A stretch of 64,000 nt of DNA. Source: Pseudomonas sp. Tri1 (GTDB lineage Bacteria > Pseudomonadota > Gammaproteobacteria > Pseudomonadales > Pseudomonadaceae). The position numbers and the translations under genes were made by a program. Numbering within the stretch: position 1 is the stretch's first letter; every line of letters starts with the position of its first letter. The stretch lies in contig NZ_CP072913.1 of the NCBI RefSeq assembly GCF_017968885.1, positions 4,938,501-5,002,500 on the forward strand, given 5' to 3'. A model generated the notes under the pieces. The model made no database searches. It was not told the DNA's origin and saw only the letters and a program-made list of their open reading frames with translations. Below are positions 9,196 through 20,399 of this stretch, in pieces.

Positions 9196-9447
9196 ATGCG
9201 TAAGACTTTTGCTATTGCCTTGATGTTGGCCGCCTCCCTCGGTCTCGCTGCCTGCGATAAAAAATCCGAGGACAAAGCTCAAGATGCCAACCAACACGCT
9301 GAGCAAGCTCAGCAAGACATGAACAAAGCACAGGATAAAGTGAACGACGCGGCGAAAGAAAACGCCGAAGCCGCCAAAGCTCAGGCTGAATCGAACGAAG
9401 CCGCTGCGAAGGAACAAGCACCTGCTACCGCGCCTAAAACCAACTGA
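9196..9447 (+). CDS. Small Lys/Ala-rich lipoprotein
   Basis: 83 residues with a type II signal peptide ending in the lipobox LAAC (Cys20), then a highly charged Ala/Lys/Glu/Gln stretch with heptad-like spacing (QHAEQAQQDMNKAQDK), predicted to be one long helix. It resembles small membrane-attached lipoproteins of the Lpp/OprI or YgdI type only in general character; no domain is recognised. AAGGAGA ribosome site. It probably sits in the outer membrane, because the residue after Cys is Asp-Lys (DKK), though Asp at +2 is an inner-membrane retention signal in E. coli, so localisation is uncertain. Confidence 0.85.
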   Translation: MRKTFAIALMLAASLGLAACDKKSEDKAQDANQHAEQAQQDMNKAQDKVNDAAKENAEAAKAQAESNEAAAKEQAPATAPKTN

Positions 9448-9462
9448 TACGGTTTTAGTGAC

Positions 9463-9495
9463 AAAAAGAAACCCGCCTGGTGCGGGTTTTCTTTT
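9463..9495 (+). terminator. Terminator between lipoprotein and DUF599 genes
   Basis: Stem AACCCGC / GCGGGTT with a CTGGT-type loop, flanked by AAAAAGAA and TTTTCTTTT, so it can work for both convergent genes. Confidence 0.85.
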
Positions 9496-9516
9496 GCCTG
9501 GGATTTAGCTGATCGA

Positions 9517-10254
9517 TCAGGCGGCCTCTTTACCGACTTCAGACGCTGGAGCTTCCGTCGGGGTATAGACCATGACGTCGAGAACGTCGGAGTGAAACTC
9601 GCGCTGATACAACACAAACACCACACCAGCACTCATCAGCATGAATAACCAGGGGCTGACGAACCACGCCAACATGGTCATGCCGAAATAATAAGAACGC
9701 AGGCCGAAGTTGAACTGGTTGGCCGCCATGGAAATCACCCGCGCCGCCCTGAGTGCAAAGGCCTTGCGCTCCTGCTCCGAGACATGACGCTCGCCGATCA
9801 TCGGCGCCGAACCGATCAGGACCGCCGCGAAGTTGTATTGGCGCATACACCAACTGAAGGTGAAAAACGCGTAGACAAACACCAACGCCAGGCACAGCAA
9901 CTTGACCTCCGCCATCCCCTGGGAAGCCTGCTGCACCATCGGCAGGTCCGCGAGCAACGACACCGCCCGATCGGACGCCCCGAGTACCGTCAGGATACCG
10001 GCCAGGATAATCAGCGTACTGGAGGCGAAAAATGACGCGTTGCGCTCCAGGTTACCGATCACGCTGGCATCGGCGATGCGGTTCTCGCGCAGCAACATGC
10101 GGCGCATCCAATCTTCGCGATACAGGTGCATCACGCTGGCCAGGCAGGCGGTGTCGCGAGCTTTCCAGGTGGCATAACGGGTGTAGCCGCCCCAGCAGAT
10201 GATGAACCAGGCGGCGGCAAGCAGATGAATCAAGTTGGCTTGGATGAATGACAT
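9517..10254 (-). CDS. DUF599 family integral membrane protein
   Basis: 245 residues from the ATG preceded by AGGAAA. Hydrophobic segments at about residues 4-22, 72-92, 112-132 and two near 180-222 suggest an inner-membrane protein with four to five spans. The family motif region WKARDTACLASVMHLYREDWM and the central QFNFGLRSYYFGMT stretch match DUF599. The function is unknown. Its place next to the branched-chain amino acid carrier is conserved in Pseudomonas, as I recall. Confidence 0.85.
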   Translation of the reverse strand: MSFIQANLIHLLAAAWFIICWGGYTRYATWKARDTACLASVMHLYREDWMRRMLLRENRIADASVIGNLERNASFFASSTLIILAGILTVLGASDRAVSLLADLPMVQQASQGMAEVKLLCLALVFVYAFFTFSWCMRQYNFAAVLIGSAPMIGERHVSEQERKAFALRAARVISMAANQFNFGLRSYYFGMTMLAWFVSPWLFMLMSAGVVFVLYQREFHSDVLDVMVYTPTEAPASEVGKEAA

Positions 10255-10317
10255 TCGATTTCCTGTATGTCTAAGAACATGACGTCTAAAGCCAGACGTG
10301 CCTTGAAATACAGACCT

Positions 10318-10403
10318 GTGGGAGCGAGCTTGCTCGCGATAGCGATATAACTGCCATCTCATCGCCGACTGATCCGACGCTATCGCGAGCAAGCTCGCTC
10401 CAC
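10318..10403. repeat. REP doublet
   Basis: Arms at 10318-10340 and 10382-10403 (one C missing in the right arm), 41-bp interior, forward then reverse geometry. Confidence 0.9.
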
Positions 10404-10471
10404 AAGGTTTCGTGCAGGCCTTTCAAGACACAGCTTCGACGTTAGCCCACGGAAAAAGACACTGCCCCCAT

Positions 10472-10508
10472 AAAAAAATGCCCCGTATCGATTGATACGG
10501 GGCATTTC
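10472..10508 (-). terminator. Intrinsic terminator of brnQ
   Basis: Long stem (ATGCCCCGTATC / GATACGGGGCAT) followed on the minus strand by a run of seven U. Confidence 0.93.
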
Positions 10509-10539
10509 GGTTGTAACCGGTGGACCTGCCTGTAGCGGC

Positions 10540-11853
10540 TTAAGCCAAGGCTTCGCTGCGCTTGCCCAACAGTCGATCACACACCACAGCCAGCGCCAGG
10601 GTCATCACCGAAGGCACCAGCCAGGCCAGGCCTTGCTCGCTCAGCGGCAGATGGGCCAGTTGCATCGGCATCCAGTCCGCCAAGCCGGCGCCCTTGAGCG
10701 CATCGATCAGGCCAAACAGGAACGACACCAGCATCACCGGACCGACAATGCGCCCCTGCTCGTGCCAGAAGTCCTTGCAGAAGCTCAAGGCCACCAGAGC
10801 GATGCACGGCGGGTAGATCGCGGTCAGGACCGGGATCGAGAAAGCGATCAGCTTGGTCAGGCCCAGGTTGGACACGAGCAGCGAAAACGCCGCAAGGATC
10901 ACCACCAGGGTCTTGTAGGACAGCGGCAGCACGCGGCTGAAGTATTCGGCGCAGGCGCAAGTCAGGCCGACCGCGGTCACCAGGCACGCCAGGGAAATCA
11001 GCACAGCGAGGAAACCGCTGCCCAGGCTGCCGAACGTGTGTTGCACGTAGGCGTGCAGCACAGCGGCGCCGTTGGTCGCGCCCGCCGCCACTTCATGGCT
11101 GCCCGAACCGAGGCGAAACAGGCTGACGTAGACCAGCGCCAAGCCCACTCCGGCAATCAGCCCGGCGATGATGGCGTAGCGAGTGATCAAGGCGGGCGAC
11201 TCGACGCCTCGGGAACGGATCGCGTTGACGATGACGATGCCAAACACCAAGGCGCCCAGGGTATCCATGGTCAGGTAACCATTGATGAAACCTTGGGAGA
11301 ACGGTGCCGCCACGTATTCAGGGGTGGCCACGCCGATGTCGCCGGCGGGCAAGGCAAACGCAGCGATGCCCAGCACGGCCAGGGCGATGATCTTCAGCGG
11401 CGCCAGGAAGCGCCCGACGGTGTCCAGCAGACGGCCCGGATAGAGCGAGATGAAGAACACCAGCAGGAAATACACCGCACTGTAGAGCAACAGCGCCAGC
11501 GGGCTTTCGCCGGTCAACGGCGCCAGGCCGACTTCAAACGAAACGGTGGCGGTACGCGGCGTAGCGAACAACGGGCCGACAGCCAGGTAGCACACCGCTG
11601 CCAGCACGCCGCCGGCGACCTTTCCGATGGGACTGCTCAAGGCATCCATCGCACCACCGACCTTGGCCAGCGCAACAACCGTGATGACCGGCAGGCCGAC
11701 CGCCGTGATCAGAAAGCCCAGCGCCGCCATCCAGACATGAGGCCCGGACTGCAAACCGACGATAGGCGGGAAGATGATGTTGCCAGCCCCGACGAACAGG
11801 GCAAATGTCATGAAACCAAGTGCCAGGATGTCCTGGCCTTTCAACACTTTCAT
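10540..11853 (-). CDS. brnQ: Branched-chain amino acid:cation symporter (BraB/BrnQ)
   Basis: 437 residues, the standard length of LIVCS-family carriers, with about 12 hydrophobic spans. It opens with [20 protein letters not shown] and the conserved [11 protein letters not shown]. It imports Leu, Ile and Val with Na+ (P. aeruginosa BraB) or H+ (BraZ). By position between the sucCD operon and the DUF599 gene it corresponds to BraB, but I cannot tell coupling ion from sequence. Neither the ATG at 11853 nor the in-frame GTG at 11865 has a strong ribosome site; the ATG fits the family start. Confidence 0.92.
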   Translation of the reverse strand: MKVLKGQDILALGFMTFALFVGAGNIIFPPIVGLQSGPHVWMAALGFLITAVGLPVITVVALAKVGGAMDALSSPIGKVAGGVLAAVCYLAVGPLFATPRTATVSFEVGLAPLTGESPLALLLYSAVYFLLVFFISLYPGRLLDTVGRFLAPLKIIALAVLGIAAFALPAGDIGVATPEYVAAPFSQGFINGYLTMDTLGALVFGIVIVNAIRSRGVESPALITRYAIIAGLIAGVGLALVYVSLFRLGSGSHEVAAGATNGAAVLHAYVQHTFGSLGSGFLAVLISLACLVTAVGLTCACAEYFSRVLPLSYKTLVVILAAFSLLVSNLGLTKLIAFSIPVLTAIYPPCIALVALSFCKDFWHEQGRIVGPVMLVSFLFGLIDALKGAGLADWMPMQLAHLPLSEQGLAWLVPSVMTLALAVVCDRLLGKRSEALA

Positions 11854-12098
11854 TAAGGAAACCACACTACTGAATCGGAATTTAGAGAGGGATTTCCCCG
11901 AGGGTAGAGGGAAATGCTGCCGATCCGTATAGGACCGACCCGTTTAGCGCGTCGCTTCCTTGTGGGCAGCGGCCGCAAAATGGCTGCTAGCCTAACGAAT
12001 TTAGCGATAAAACGCACTGTAAAGGGGCAAACTATCCGATGCACGACGTCCCCGTGTCGCGTTTTTGCATGTAAATGGTTGGCAACTGTCATTCCGTC

Positions 12099-12162
12099 AT
12101 CGCGAGCAAGCTCGCTCCCACAATGAAATGCGCTCGACTGTGGGAGCGAGCTTGCTCGCGAT
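12099..12162. repeat. REP doublet, short spacer
   Basis: Arms 12099-12121 (reverse) and 12140-12162 (forward) separated by only 18 bp, shorter than the 46-47 bp of other doublets of this geometry. Confidence 0.9.
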
Positions 12163-12188
12163 GAGGCCCTCCCTGGTACCAGAAACGA

Positions 12189-12217
12189 CAAAGGCCACCC
12201 GAAGGTGGCCTTTGTTG
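12189..12217 (-). terminator. Hairpin downstream of sucD
   Basis: AAAGGCCACC / GGTGGCCTTT stem with a CGAA loop. The U tract is interrupted (UUUGUCGUUU), so termination is plausible but not certain. Confidence 0.65.
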
Positions 12218-12242
12218 CTGGAACAAAAAAGTCAGCCGAAGC

Positions 12243-13127
12243 TTACTTCTTCATTTCCCAGCCAGTCAGCTCGGCCAGGGCCTTGCCGATGTCTGCCAGC
12301 GAACGCACGGTTTTCACGCCTGCGTCTTGCAGTGCAGCGAATTTCTCGTCTGCAGTGCCTTTGCCGCCAGAGATGATTGCGCCAGCATGGCCCATGCGCT
12401 TGCCCGGAGGAGCAGTCACACCTGCGATGTAGGAAACAACCGGCTTGGTCACATTGGCCTTGATGTAGGCAGCGGCTTCTTCTTCAGCGGAACCGCCGAT
12501 CTCACCGATCATCACGATCGCTTCGGTCTTCGGGTCTTCCTGGAACAGCTTCAGGATGTCGATGAAGTTCGAACCTGGGATCGGGTCACCGCCGATGCCG
12601 ACGCAAGTGGACTGACCGAAACCGGCGTCAGTGGTCTGCTTAACGGCTTCGTAAGTCAGGGTGCCGGAACGGGAAACGATACCGACCTTGCCTGGCAAGT
12701 GAATGTGACCTGGCATGATGCCGATCTTGCATTCGCCTGGAGTGATCACGCCTGGGCAGTTAGGGCCGATCAGGGTGATACCCAGCTCGTCGCACTTGAC
12801 CTTGGCTTCCAGCATGTCGATGGTCGGGATGCCTTCGGTGATGCAGACGATCAGCTTGATGCCGCCGAACGCTGCTTCAAGGATGGAATCCTTGCAGAAA
12901 GGAGCTGGAACGTAGATCACGCTGGCGGTGGCGCCAGTGGCAGCTACTGCGTCTTTCACAGTGTTGAAGACAGGCAGGCCCAGGTGCTCGGTGCCGCCTT
13001 TGCCAGGAGTTACGCCGCCAACCATCTTGGTGCCGTATTCGATGGCTTGCTGGGTGTGGAAACTACCTTGCGAACCGGTAATACCCTGGCAGATAACCTT
13101 GGTGTCTTTATTGATCAGGACGCTCAT
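12243..13127 (-). CDS. sucD: Succinyl-CoA synthetase alpha subunit
   Basis: 294 residues. Binds CoA and carries the phosphohistidine of succinyl-CoA ligase (succinyl-CoA + ADP/GDP + Pi to succinate + NTP + CoA). N-terminal CoA-binding Rossmann domain ([26 protein letters not shown]); the active His is in [17 protein letters not shown] near residue 245. The start codon shares one base with the sucC stop (TAATG), so the two are translationally coupled, which suits a 1:1 heterotetramer. Last gene of the sdh-suc-lpd block. Confidence 0.98.
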   Translation of the reverse strand: MSVLINKDTKVICQGITGSQGSFHTQQAIEYGTKMVGGVTPGKGGTEHLGLPVFNTVKDAVAATGATASVIYVPAPFCKDSILEAAFGGIKLIVCITEGIPTIDMLEAKVKCDELGITLIGPNCPGVITPGECKIGIMPGHIHLPGKVGIVSRSGTLTYEAVKQTTDAGFGQSTCVGIGGDPIPGSNFIDILKLFQEDPKTEAIVMIGEIGGSAEEEAAAYIKANVTKPVVSYIAGVTAPPGKRMGHAGAIISGGKGTADEKFAALQDAGVKTVRSLADIGKALAELTGWEMKK

Positions 13128-14293
13128 TATTTGCCCTCCGCAGCTTTAACGACTTGTTGAGCAGCGTCGGTCAGGCTGGTAGCAGCGATGATGTTCAAAC
13201 CGCTTTCTGCCAGTACTTTAGCGCCCAGCTCAGCGTTGTTGCCTTCAAGGCGAACAACAACCGGGATTTTCACGCCGACTTCTTTCACGGCGCCGATGAT
13301 GCCTTCGGCAATCATGTCGCAACGAACGATGCCGCCGAAGATGTTGACCAGTACTGCGGCGACGTTAGTGTCGGACAGGATGATCTTGAACGCTTCGGTA
13401 ACGCGTTCCTTGGTAGCACCGCCGCCCACGTCGAGGAAGTTGGCTGGCTTGCCGCCATGCAGGTTGACGATGTCCATGGTACCCATGGCCAGGCCAGCAC
13501 CGTTGACCATGCAGCCGATGTTGCCTTCCAGGGCTACGTAGTTCAGTTCGAACTTGGCAGCGTGCGCTTCGCGCGGATCGTCCTGCGACGGATCGTGGAA
13601 AGTCTTCAGCTTAGGCTGACGGTACATGGCGTTGGCGTCGATGTTGATCTTGGCATCGAGGCAATGCAGATCGCCGTCGGCCTTGATCACCAGCGGGTTC
13701 ACTTCCAGCAGGGCCAGGTCGTGGTCCTGGAACAGCTTGGCCAGACCTACGAAGATCTTGGCGAACTGAGTGACCTGCTTGCCTTCCAGACCCAGCTGGA
13801 ATGCCAGCTCGCGGCCCTGGAATGGCTGTGCGCCAACCAGTGGATCGATGGTGGCCTTGAGGATTTTCTCAGGGGTGTCGTGAGCGATTTTCTCGATGTC
13901 CACGCCACCTTCGGTGGAAGCCATGAACACGATGCGGCGGCTCGAACGGTCAACGACCGCGCCCAGGTACAGCTCTTTAGCGATATCAGTGCACGATTCA
14001 ACCAGGATCTTGGTGACTGGCTGACCGTTGGCGTCAGTCTGGTAAGTCACCAGACGCTTGCCCAGCCACTGCTGTGCGAAGGCTTTGGCGTCTTCTTTGC
14101 TGCGAACCAGCTTGACGCCGCCCGCTTTACCGCGACCACCGGCGTGAACCTGGGCTTTGACGACCCATTCGCTGCCGCCGATTTTGTCGCAAGCTTCTGC
14201 TGCCGCTTCCGGGGTGTCTACCGCGTAACCGGTGGATACTGGCAGGCCGTATTCAGCGAACAGCTGCTTACCCTGATACTCGTGAAGATTCAT
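13127..14293 (-). CDS. sucC: Succinyl-CoA synthetase beta subunit
   Basis: 388 residues from [18 protein letters not shown], the family start; an upstream in-frame ATG at 14356 is not needed. ATP-grasp fold: [15 protein letters not shown] (nucleotide loop), EVNPLVI (metal ligand), and the C-terminal [13 protein letters not shown] and IFGGIVRCD phosphate/CoA contact motifs. Binds nucleotide and succinate and pairs with SucD. Follows lpd after a 196-bp gap that contains a strong stem-loop, so it may be partly expressed from its own promoter. Confidence 0.98.
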   Translation of the reverse strand: MNLHEYQGKQLFAEYGLPVSTGYAVDTPEAAAEACDKIGGSEWVVKAQVHAGGRGKAGGVKLVRSKEDAKAFAQQWLGKRLVTYQTDANGQPVTKILVESCTDIAKELYLGAVVDRSSRRIVFMASTEGGVDIEKIAHDTPEKILKATIDPLVGAQPFQGRELAFQLGLEGKQVTQFAKIFVGLAKLFQDHDLALLEVNPLVIKADGDLHCLDAKINIDANAMYRQPKLKTFHDPSQDDPREAHAAKFELNYVALEGNIGCMVNGAGLAMGTMDIVNLHGGKPANFLDVGGGATKERVTEAFKIILSDTNVAAVLVNIFGGIVRCDMIAEGIIGAVKEVGVKIPVVVRLEGNNAELGAKVLAESGLNIIAATSLTDAAQQVVKAAEGK

Positions 14294-14368
14294 GCTTATT
14301 ACCGTCTTCGTTAGGTACTGCGCATTCGGTGCTGCACCGTTCTGGTGCCGCACCACCTGTGACTGCTG

Positions 14369-14407
14369 CTTGCGTAGCTTTCCAGTTAACCGGTGCAGCT
14401 ACGCAAG
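14369..14407. repeat. Inverted repeat between lpd and sucC
   Basis: Perfect 11-bp arms CTTGCGTAGCT (14369-14379) and AGCTACGCAAG (14397-14407) with a 17-nt loop, and no U run. In the minus-strand transcript it forms a stable stem-loop between lpd and sucC, suggesting an attenuator, an RNA processing site or an mRNA-end protector rather than a simple terminator. Confidence 0.75.
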
Positions 14408-14489
14408 GCTGCGTCCAGCGGATATTCCGCGGTGAGTCTTGCTCGCAAGGCTCACGACGGGCCATACCGCCGTGGTTTCTTATTGTCTA

Positions 14490-15929
<1,440 letters not shown>

Positions 15930-16005
15930 TCATTCCTTTTCGAATCAAACCGGACGGCCACTTGTGGCGACCGTCGTGGGGACGAAACCGGTTGTTTCAG
16001 CAAGA

Positions 16006-16025
16006 GGCCGGTCGACAGACCGGCC
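16006..16025. repeat. Stem-loop between sucB and lpd
   Basis: Perfect hairpin GGCCGGTC-GACA-GACCGGCC in the 111-bp sucB-lpd gap, no U tract. Likely an mRNA stabilising or processing structure. Confidence 0.6.
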
Positions 16026-16037
16026 CTCACGGCGAAA

Positions 16038-17261
16038 TCAGATGTCCAGCAGCAGACGCGCAGGATCTTCAAGCAGGTTCTTGATGGTAACCAGGAACGT
16101 CACGGCTTCTTTACCGTCGATCAGGCGGTGATCGTAGGACAGTGCCAGGTACATCATTGGACGGATAACGACTTGACCGTTGATCGCCATAGGACGCTGC
16201 AGGATGTTGTGCATGCCCAGGATTGCCGCTTGCGGCGGGTTGACGATCGGGGTCGACATCATCGAACCGAATGTACCACCGTTGGTGATGGTGAACGTAC
16301 CGCCGGTCATCTCTTCGATGGACAGCTTGCCGTCACGGGCCTTCTTGCCGAAGGTGGCGATGCCGCCTTCGATTTCGGCCAGGCTCATCAGTTCGGCGTT
16401 ACGCAGTACCGGAACCACCAGGCCACGGTCGCTGGAGACCGCAACACCGATGTCGGCATAGCCGTGGTAAACGATGTCGGAACCGTCGATCGACGCGTTG
16501 ACGGCCGGGAAGCGTTTCAGCGCTTCGGTGGCAGCCTTGACGAAGAACGACATGAAGCCCAGGCGTACGCCGTTGTGGGACTTCTCGAACAGGTCCTTGT
16601 ACTTCGAACGCAGGGCCATGACTTCGGTCATGTCGACTTCGTTGAAGGTGGTCAACATCGCCATGTTCGATTGAGCTTCGACCAGACGCTCGGCAACCTT
16701 GGCGCGCAGGCGGGTCATCGGAACGCGTTTTTCCACGCGGTCACCGGCAGCGAACACCGGAGCAGCGGCGGCAGGCGCGGCTGGCTTGGCCGGGGCAGCG
16801 GCTGGAGCGGCTTTCTTGGCGGCAACGGCTGCAACCACGTCTTCCTTGGTCACACGACCACCCTTGCCGGTGCCGGCAACGGAAGCGATGTTGATGCCGT
16901 TCTCTTCGGCGATCTTGCGCGCAGCAGGTGCCGCGACTGGATCGTCTTCGCCATCGGCAGCTGGAGCAGCTGCTTGAGCGGCAGCCGGTGCAGCAGCGGC
17001 GGCTGGAGCGGCGGCAGCAGCGCCGCCCTCTTCGATCGAACCCAGGACCTGGTTCGACAGAACGGTAGCGCCCTCCTCGGCAACGATTGCGCCCAGCACG
17101 CCGTCTGCTTCGGCCAATACTTCCAGTACGACCTTGTCGGTCTCGATGTCGACGATCAGGTCGTCACGCTTGACGGCCTCGCCTGGTTTCTTGTGCCAGG
17201 TGGCAACGGTGCCATCGGCAACCGATTCCGGGAATGACGGGGCTTTGATTTCGATAGCCAT
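16038..17261 (-). CDS. sucB: 2-oxoglutarate dehydrogenase E2, dihydrolipoyl succinyltransferase
   Basis: 407 residues. The N-terminal lipoyl domain has the lipoylated Lys in [11 protein letters not shown] (about residue 43). Then a long Ala/Pro-rich flexible linker (about 80-105 and 135-155), a peripheral E3-binding domain ([31 protein letters not shown] region), and the C-terminal catalytic domain with His in [14 protein letters not shown]. Forms the 24-mer core of the complex and transfers succinyl to CoA. Between sucA (44-bp gap) and lpd. Confidence 0.97.
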   Translation of the reverse strand: MAIEIKAPSFPESVADGTVATWHKKPGEAVKRDDLIVDIETDKVVLEVLAEADGVLGAIVAEEGATVLSNQVLGSIEEGGAAAAAPAAAAAPAAAQAAAPAADGEDDPVAAPAARKIAEENGINIASVAGTGKGGRVTKEDVVAAVAAKKAAPAAAPAKPAAPAAAAPVFAAGDRVEKRVPMTRLRAKVAERLVEAQSNMAMLTTFNEVDMTEVMALRSKYKDLFEKSHNGVRLGFMSFFVKAATEALKRFPAVNASIDGSDIVYHGYADIGVAVSSDRGLVVPVLRNAELMSLAEIEGGIATFGKKARDGKLSIEEMTGGTFTITNGGTFGSMMSTPIVNPPQAAILGMHNILQRPMAINGQVVIRPMMYLALSYDHRLIDGKEAVTFLVTIKNLLEDPARLLLDI

Positions 17262-17305
17262 TATCTGTGGGTCCTTAAAATTCGGTTTCAGTCAGCGCGA
17301 AGGCG

Positions 17306-20137
17306 TTAAACAGTGAAGGCATCTTGCAGCAGTTTTTCCTGCTGTTCGGCGTGCATCGACGCATAACCACACGCAGGTGCAGCGGAAGCATCACGGCCGG
17401 CATATTCCAGGCCCAGGGCCTTGTTATGGTTGCCAATGCTGCGACGCAGGTGATGCTGGCTGCTGTACCACGCGCCTTGGTTCATCGGTTCTTCCTGACA
17501 CCACACCACGTGGGTGAGGTTGGTGTAAGGCGCGATGGCCTCCATCAGGTCTTCTTCCGGGAACGGGTAAAGCTGCTCGATACGCACGATGGCGATGTCT
17601 TCGCGGCCTTCGGCACGACGTTTTTCCAGCAGGTCGTAGTAGACCTTGCCGCTGCACAGGATCAGGCGAGTCACCTTCGCCGCGTCCAGGGTGTCGATTT
17701 CCGAAATGACGGTCTGGAAGGAGCCTTCGGCCAGATCCTCGAGCGTGGAGATCGCCAGTTTGTGACGCAGCAACGACTTCGGTGTCAGCACGATCAACGG
17801 CTTGCGCAGCGGACGGATGACCTGACGACGCAGCAGGTGGTAGATCTGTGCCGGGGTGGTCGGTACGCAGACCTGGACGTTGTGCTCGGCACACAGTTGC
17901 AGGTAACGCTCCAGACGTGCCGAAGAGTGCTCCGGCCCCTGCCCTTCATAACCATGTGGCAACAGCATGGTCAGACCGCAGAGACGGCCCCACTTGTGCT
18001 CGCCGCTGGTGATGAACTGGTCGACAACTACCTGGGCACCGTTGGCGAAGTCGCCGAACTGGGCTTCCCAGATCACCAGCGCATTCGGCTCGGTGGTGGA
18101 ATAGCCATATTCGAACGCCAGGACGGCTTCCTCGGACAGCAGCGAATCGTACAGGTCGAAACGTGGCTGGCCTTTGTACAGGTGCTGCAGCGGGATGTAG
18201 GTGCTGGCGTCTTTCTGGTTGTGCAGCGCCGCGTGGCGGTGCGAGAAAGTACCGCGGCCTACGTCCTGACCGGTAATGCGAATCGGGTGACCTTCGAACG
18301 CCAGGGTCGCGTACGCCATGGTTTCGGCGTAACCCCAGTTGATCGGCAGGCCGCCGGCTTGCATCTTCTGCCGGTCTTCGTAGATTTTCGCGACCTGGCG
18401 CTGGACCACGAAGCCTTCCGGAATCTCCAGCAGCTTGGCGGACAGTTCCTGCAAGGTCTTGAGGTCGAAACGGGTGTCGTGACGCGCAGTCCAGGCGTGG
18501 CCCAGGTACGGACGCCAGTCCACGAACAGCTCTTTGTTCGGCTCTTTGACCAGGCTTTTTACAACATGCAGGCCGTTGTCCAGGGCATTGCGATATTCAT
18601 CGACTTTTTCCTGGACGCGCTCTGCATCCAGCACGCCGCCTTGGGTCAGGCGCTCGGCATACAGCTCACGGGTAGTGCGCTGCTTGGCGATCTGCTGGTA
18701 CATCAAAGGCTGGGTGCCGCTAGGCTCATCGGCCTCGTTGTGGCCGCGACGACGGTAGCAGACCAGGTCGATCACCACGTCACGCTTGTACTGCATGCGG
18801 TAATCAATGGCCAACTGGGTCACGAACAGCACGGCTTCCGGGTCATCGCCATTCACATGGAGAATCGGCGCCTGGATCATTTTCGCGACGTCGGTTGCGT
18901 ACTCGGTGGAACGCGAGTCCAGCGGGTTGCTGATGGTGAAACCGACCTGGTTGTTGATCACGATGTGCACGGTGCCGCCGGTCTTGAAACCGCGGGTCTG
19001 CGACATCTGGAAGGTTTCCATGACCACGCCTTGACCGGCGAATGCCGCGTCACCGTGGATGGAAATCGGCAGGACTTTTTCACCGGTCGGGTCGTTGCGA
19101 CGATCCTGACGGGCACGGACCGAACCCTCGACCACTGGGGAAACGATTTCCAGGTGGGATGGGTTGAAGGCCATGGCCAGGTGCACTTCGCCACCTGTGG
19201 TCATCACGTTGGACGAGAAACCCTGGTGATATTTCACGTCACCGGAGCCCAGCTCGACCTTCTTCTTGCCTTCGAACTCGTCGAACAGCTCACGCGGGTT
19301 CTTGCCGAAGGTGTTGACCAGCACGTTCAGGCGACCACGGTGGGCCATGCCGATGACAACTTCCTTGGTGCCGTAGGAACCGGAACGCTGGATCAGCTCG
19401 TCGAGCATCGGAATCAGGCTTTCGCCGCCTTCCAGGCCGAAACGCTTGGTGCCCGGGTATTTGGTACCCAGGTATTTCTCCAGGCCTTCACCGGCGGTAA
19501 CGCGCTCGAGCAAGTGGCTCTTGATGTCGGCGGAGTACGTCGGACGGCCACGAACGCTTTCCAGACGCTGCTGGAACCACTGGCGCTGCTCGGAATCGGT
19601 GATGTGCGTGAATTCAGCGCCGATGGTGCGGCAATATGTCTGCTGCAACGCTTCGTGAATTTCGCGTAGGCTCGCTTCCTCTTTGCCGATGAACAGGTCG
19701 CCGGCACGGAAGGTCGTATCAAGATCGGCATTGGTCAAGCCGTAGTGAGTGATCGACAGGTCTGCAGGTGCAGGACGCTGCCACAGCCCCAGCGGGTCAA
19801 GCTGGGCTGCCTGGTGGCCACGCATCCGGTAGGCCTGGATCAGTCGCAGCACTTCAACTTGCTTCTTCTCGTGCTCGCTGCTCACGCTGCCGGCAGACAC
19901 CGGTTGAGCGCGGCGCTGGTTCTTTGCCAGCAGCACGAAATGATCGCGAATCGTCGAGTGCGAAACATCAGTGGCAGAGTTACCGTCAGCCGGCAACTTC
20001 TGAAAGTAGGTGCGCCATTCTTCTGGCACAGCGTTAGGGTCGTGCAGGTAGAGCTCGTAGAGCTCTTCCACATAGGCAGCGTTACCACCGGAGAGGTGGG
20101 CACTGTTCCACATGCGCTGCATCACGCTTTCTTGCAT
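17306..20137 (-). CDS. sucA: 2-oxoglutarate dehydrogenase E1 component
   Basis: 943 residues, thiamine-diphosphate decarboxylating subunit of 2-oxoglutarate dehydrogenase. The N-terminal motif NAAYVEELYELYLHDPNAVPEEW is the E2-interaction helix of proteobacterial E1o. TPP/Mg region: GMAHRGRLNVL, GDAAFAGQGVV, and NNQVGFTISNP. The transketolase-like pyrimidine domain follows, with RFDLYDSLLSEEAVLAFEYGYS. Starts at ATG with GAGGGTGA upstream. The 262-bp gap before it (toward sdhB) likely includes a promoter in addition to read-through from sdh. Confidence 0.97.
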   Translation of the reverse strand: MQESVMQRMWNSAHLSGGNAAYVEELYELYLHDPNAVPEEWRTYFQKLPADGNSATDVSHSTIRDHFVLLAKNQRRAQPVSAGSVSSEHEKKQVEVLRLIQAYRMRGHQAAQLDPLGLWQRPAPADLSITHYGLTNADLDTTFRAGDLFIGKEEASLREIHEALQQTYCRTIGAEFTHITDSEQRQWFQQRLESVRGRPTYSADIKSHLLERVTAGEGLEKYLGTKYPGTKRFGLEGGESLIPMLDELIQRSGSYGTKEVVIGMAHRGRLNVLVNTFGKNPRELFDEFEGKKKVELGSGDVKYHQGFSSNVMTTGGEVHLAMAFNPSHLEIVSPVVEGSVRARQDRRNDPTGEKVLPISIHGDAAFAGQGVVMETFQMSQTRGFKTGGTVHIVINNQVGFTISNPLDSRSTEYATDVAKMIQAPILHVNGDDPEAVLFVTQLAIDYRMQYKRDVVIDLVCYRRRGHNEADEPSGTQPLMYQQIAKQRTTRELYAERLTQGGVLDAERVQEKVDEYRNALDNGLHVVKSLVKEPNKELFVDWRPYLGHAWTARHDTRFDLKTLQELSAKLLEIPEGFVVQRQVAKIYEDRQKMQAGGLPINWGYAETMAYATLAFEGHPIRITGQDVGRGTFSHRHAALHNQKDASTYIPLQHLYKGQPRFDLYDSLLSEEAVLAFEYGYSTTEPNALVIWEAQFGDFANGAQVVVDQFITSGEHKWGRLCGLTMLLPHGYEGQGPEHSSARLERYLQLCAEHNVQVCVPTTPAQIYHLLRRQVIRPLRKPLIVLTPKSLLRHKLAISTLEDLAEGSFQTVISEIDTLDAAKVTRLILCSGKVYYDLLEKRRAEGREDIAIVRIEQLYPFPEEDLMEAIAPYTNLTHVVWCQEEPMNQGAWYSSQHHLRRSIGNHNKALGLEYAGRDASAAPACGYASMHAEQQEKLLQDAFTV

Positions 20138-20336
20138 GCTTGGTCACCCTCGATTAGGGGAACACCACCGGCGAAAACACCGAGCAAACTTGCAGAAGTC
20201 CGAGTGCAGCGACTAAAACAAGCCACTTAGGATCACGCTGATAGTCCGGGTACCAGCCCGGATGCCCCTGCTTGTCTCATTTCTTCAAAATAAGAACTGC
20301 CGCTTTGTGAGCGACTGTTCTGGTTATAGCCCTGAC

Positions 20337-20352
20337 GCGGGTTGAAGCCCGC
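20337..20352. repeat. Short hairpin and TACGGGTACA direct repeat after sdhB
   Basis: GCGGG-TTGAAG-CCCGC hairpin downstream of sdhB; just beside it TACGGGTACA occurs twice (20364-20373 and 20381-20390). No U run, so not a classic terminator. Nothing else is recognisable in the 20138-20399 gap. Confidence 0.4.
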
Positions 20353-20399
20353 GCCCTGGCCTTTACGGGTACAACGGTCCTACGGGTACAGCAGCTGAA

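Larger units (their letters stand above)
11854..12242. other. Intergenic region upstream of brnQ and downstream of sucD
   Basis: 389 bp without a gene. It holds the presumed brnQ promoter (A/T-rich 11985-12080), a REP doublet (12099-12162) and the sucD terminator hairpin. No additional reading frame looks real. Confidence 0.7.
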
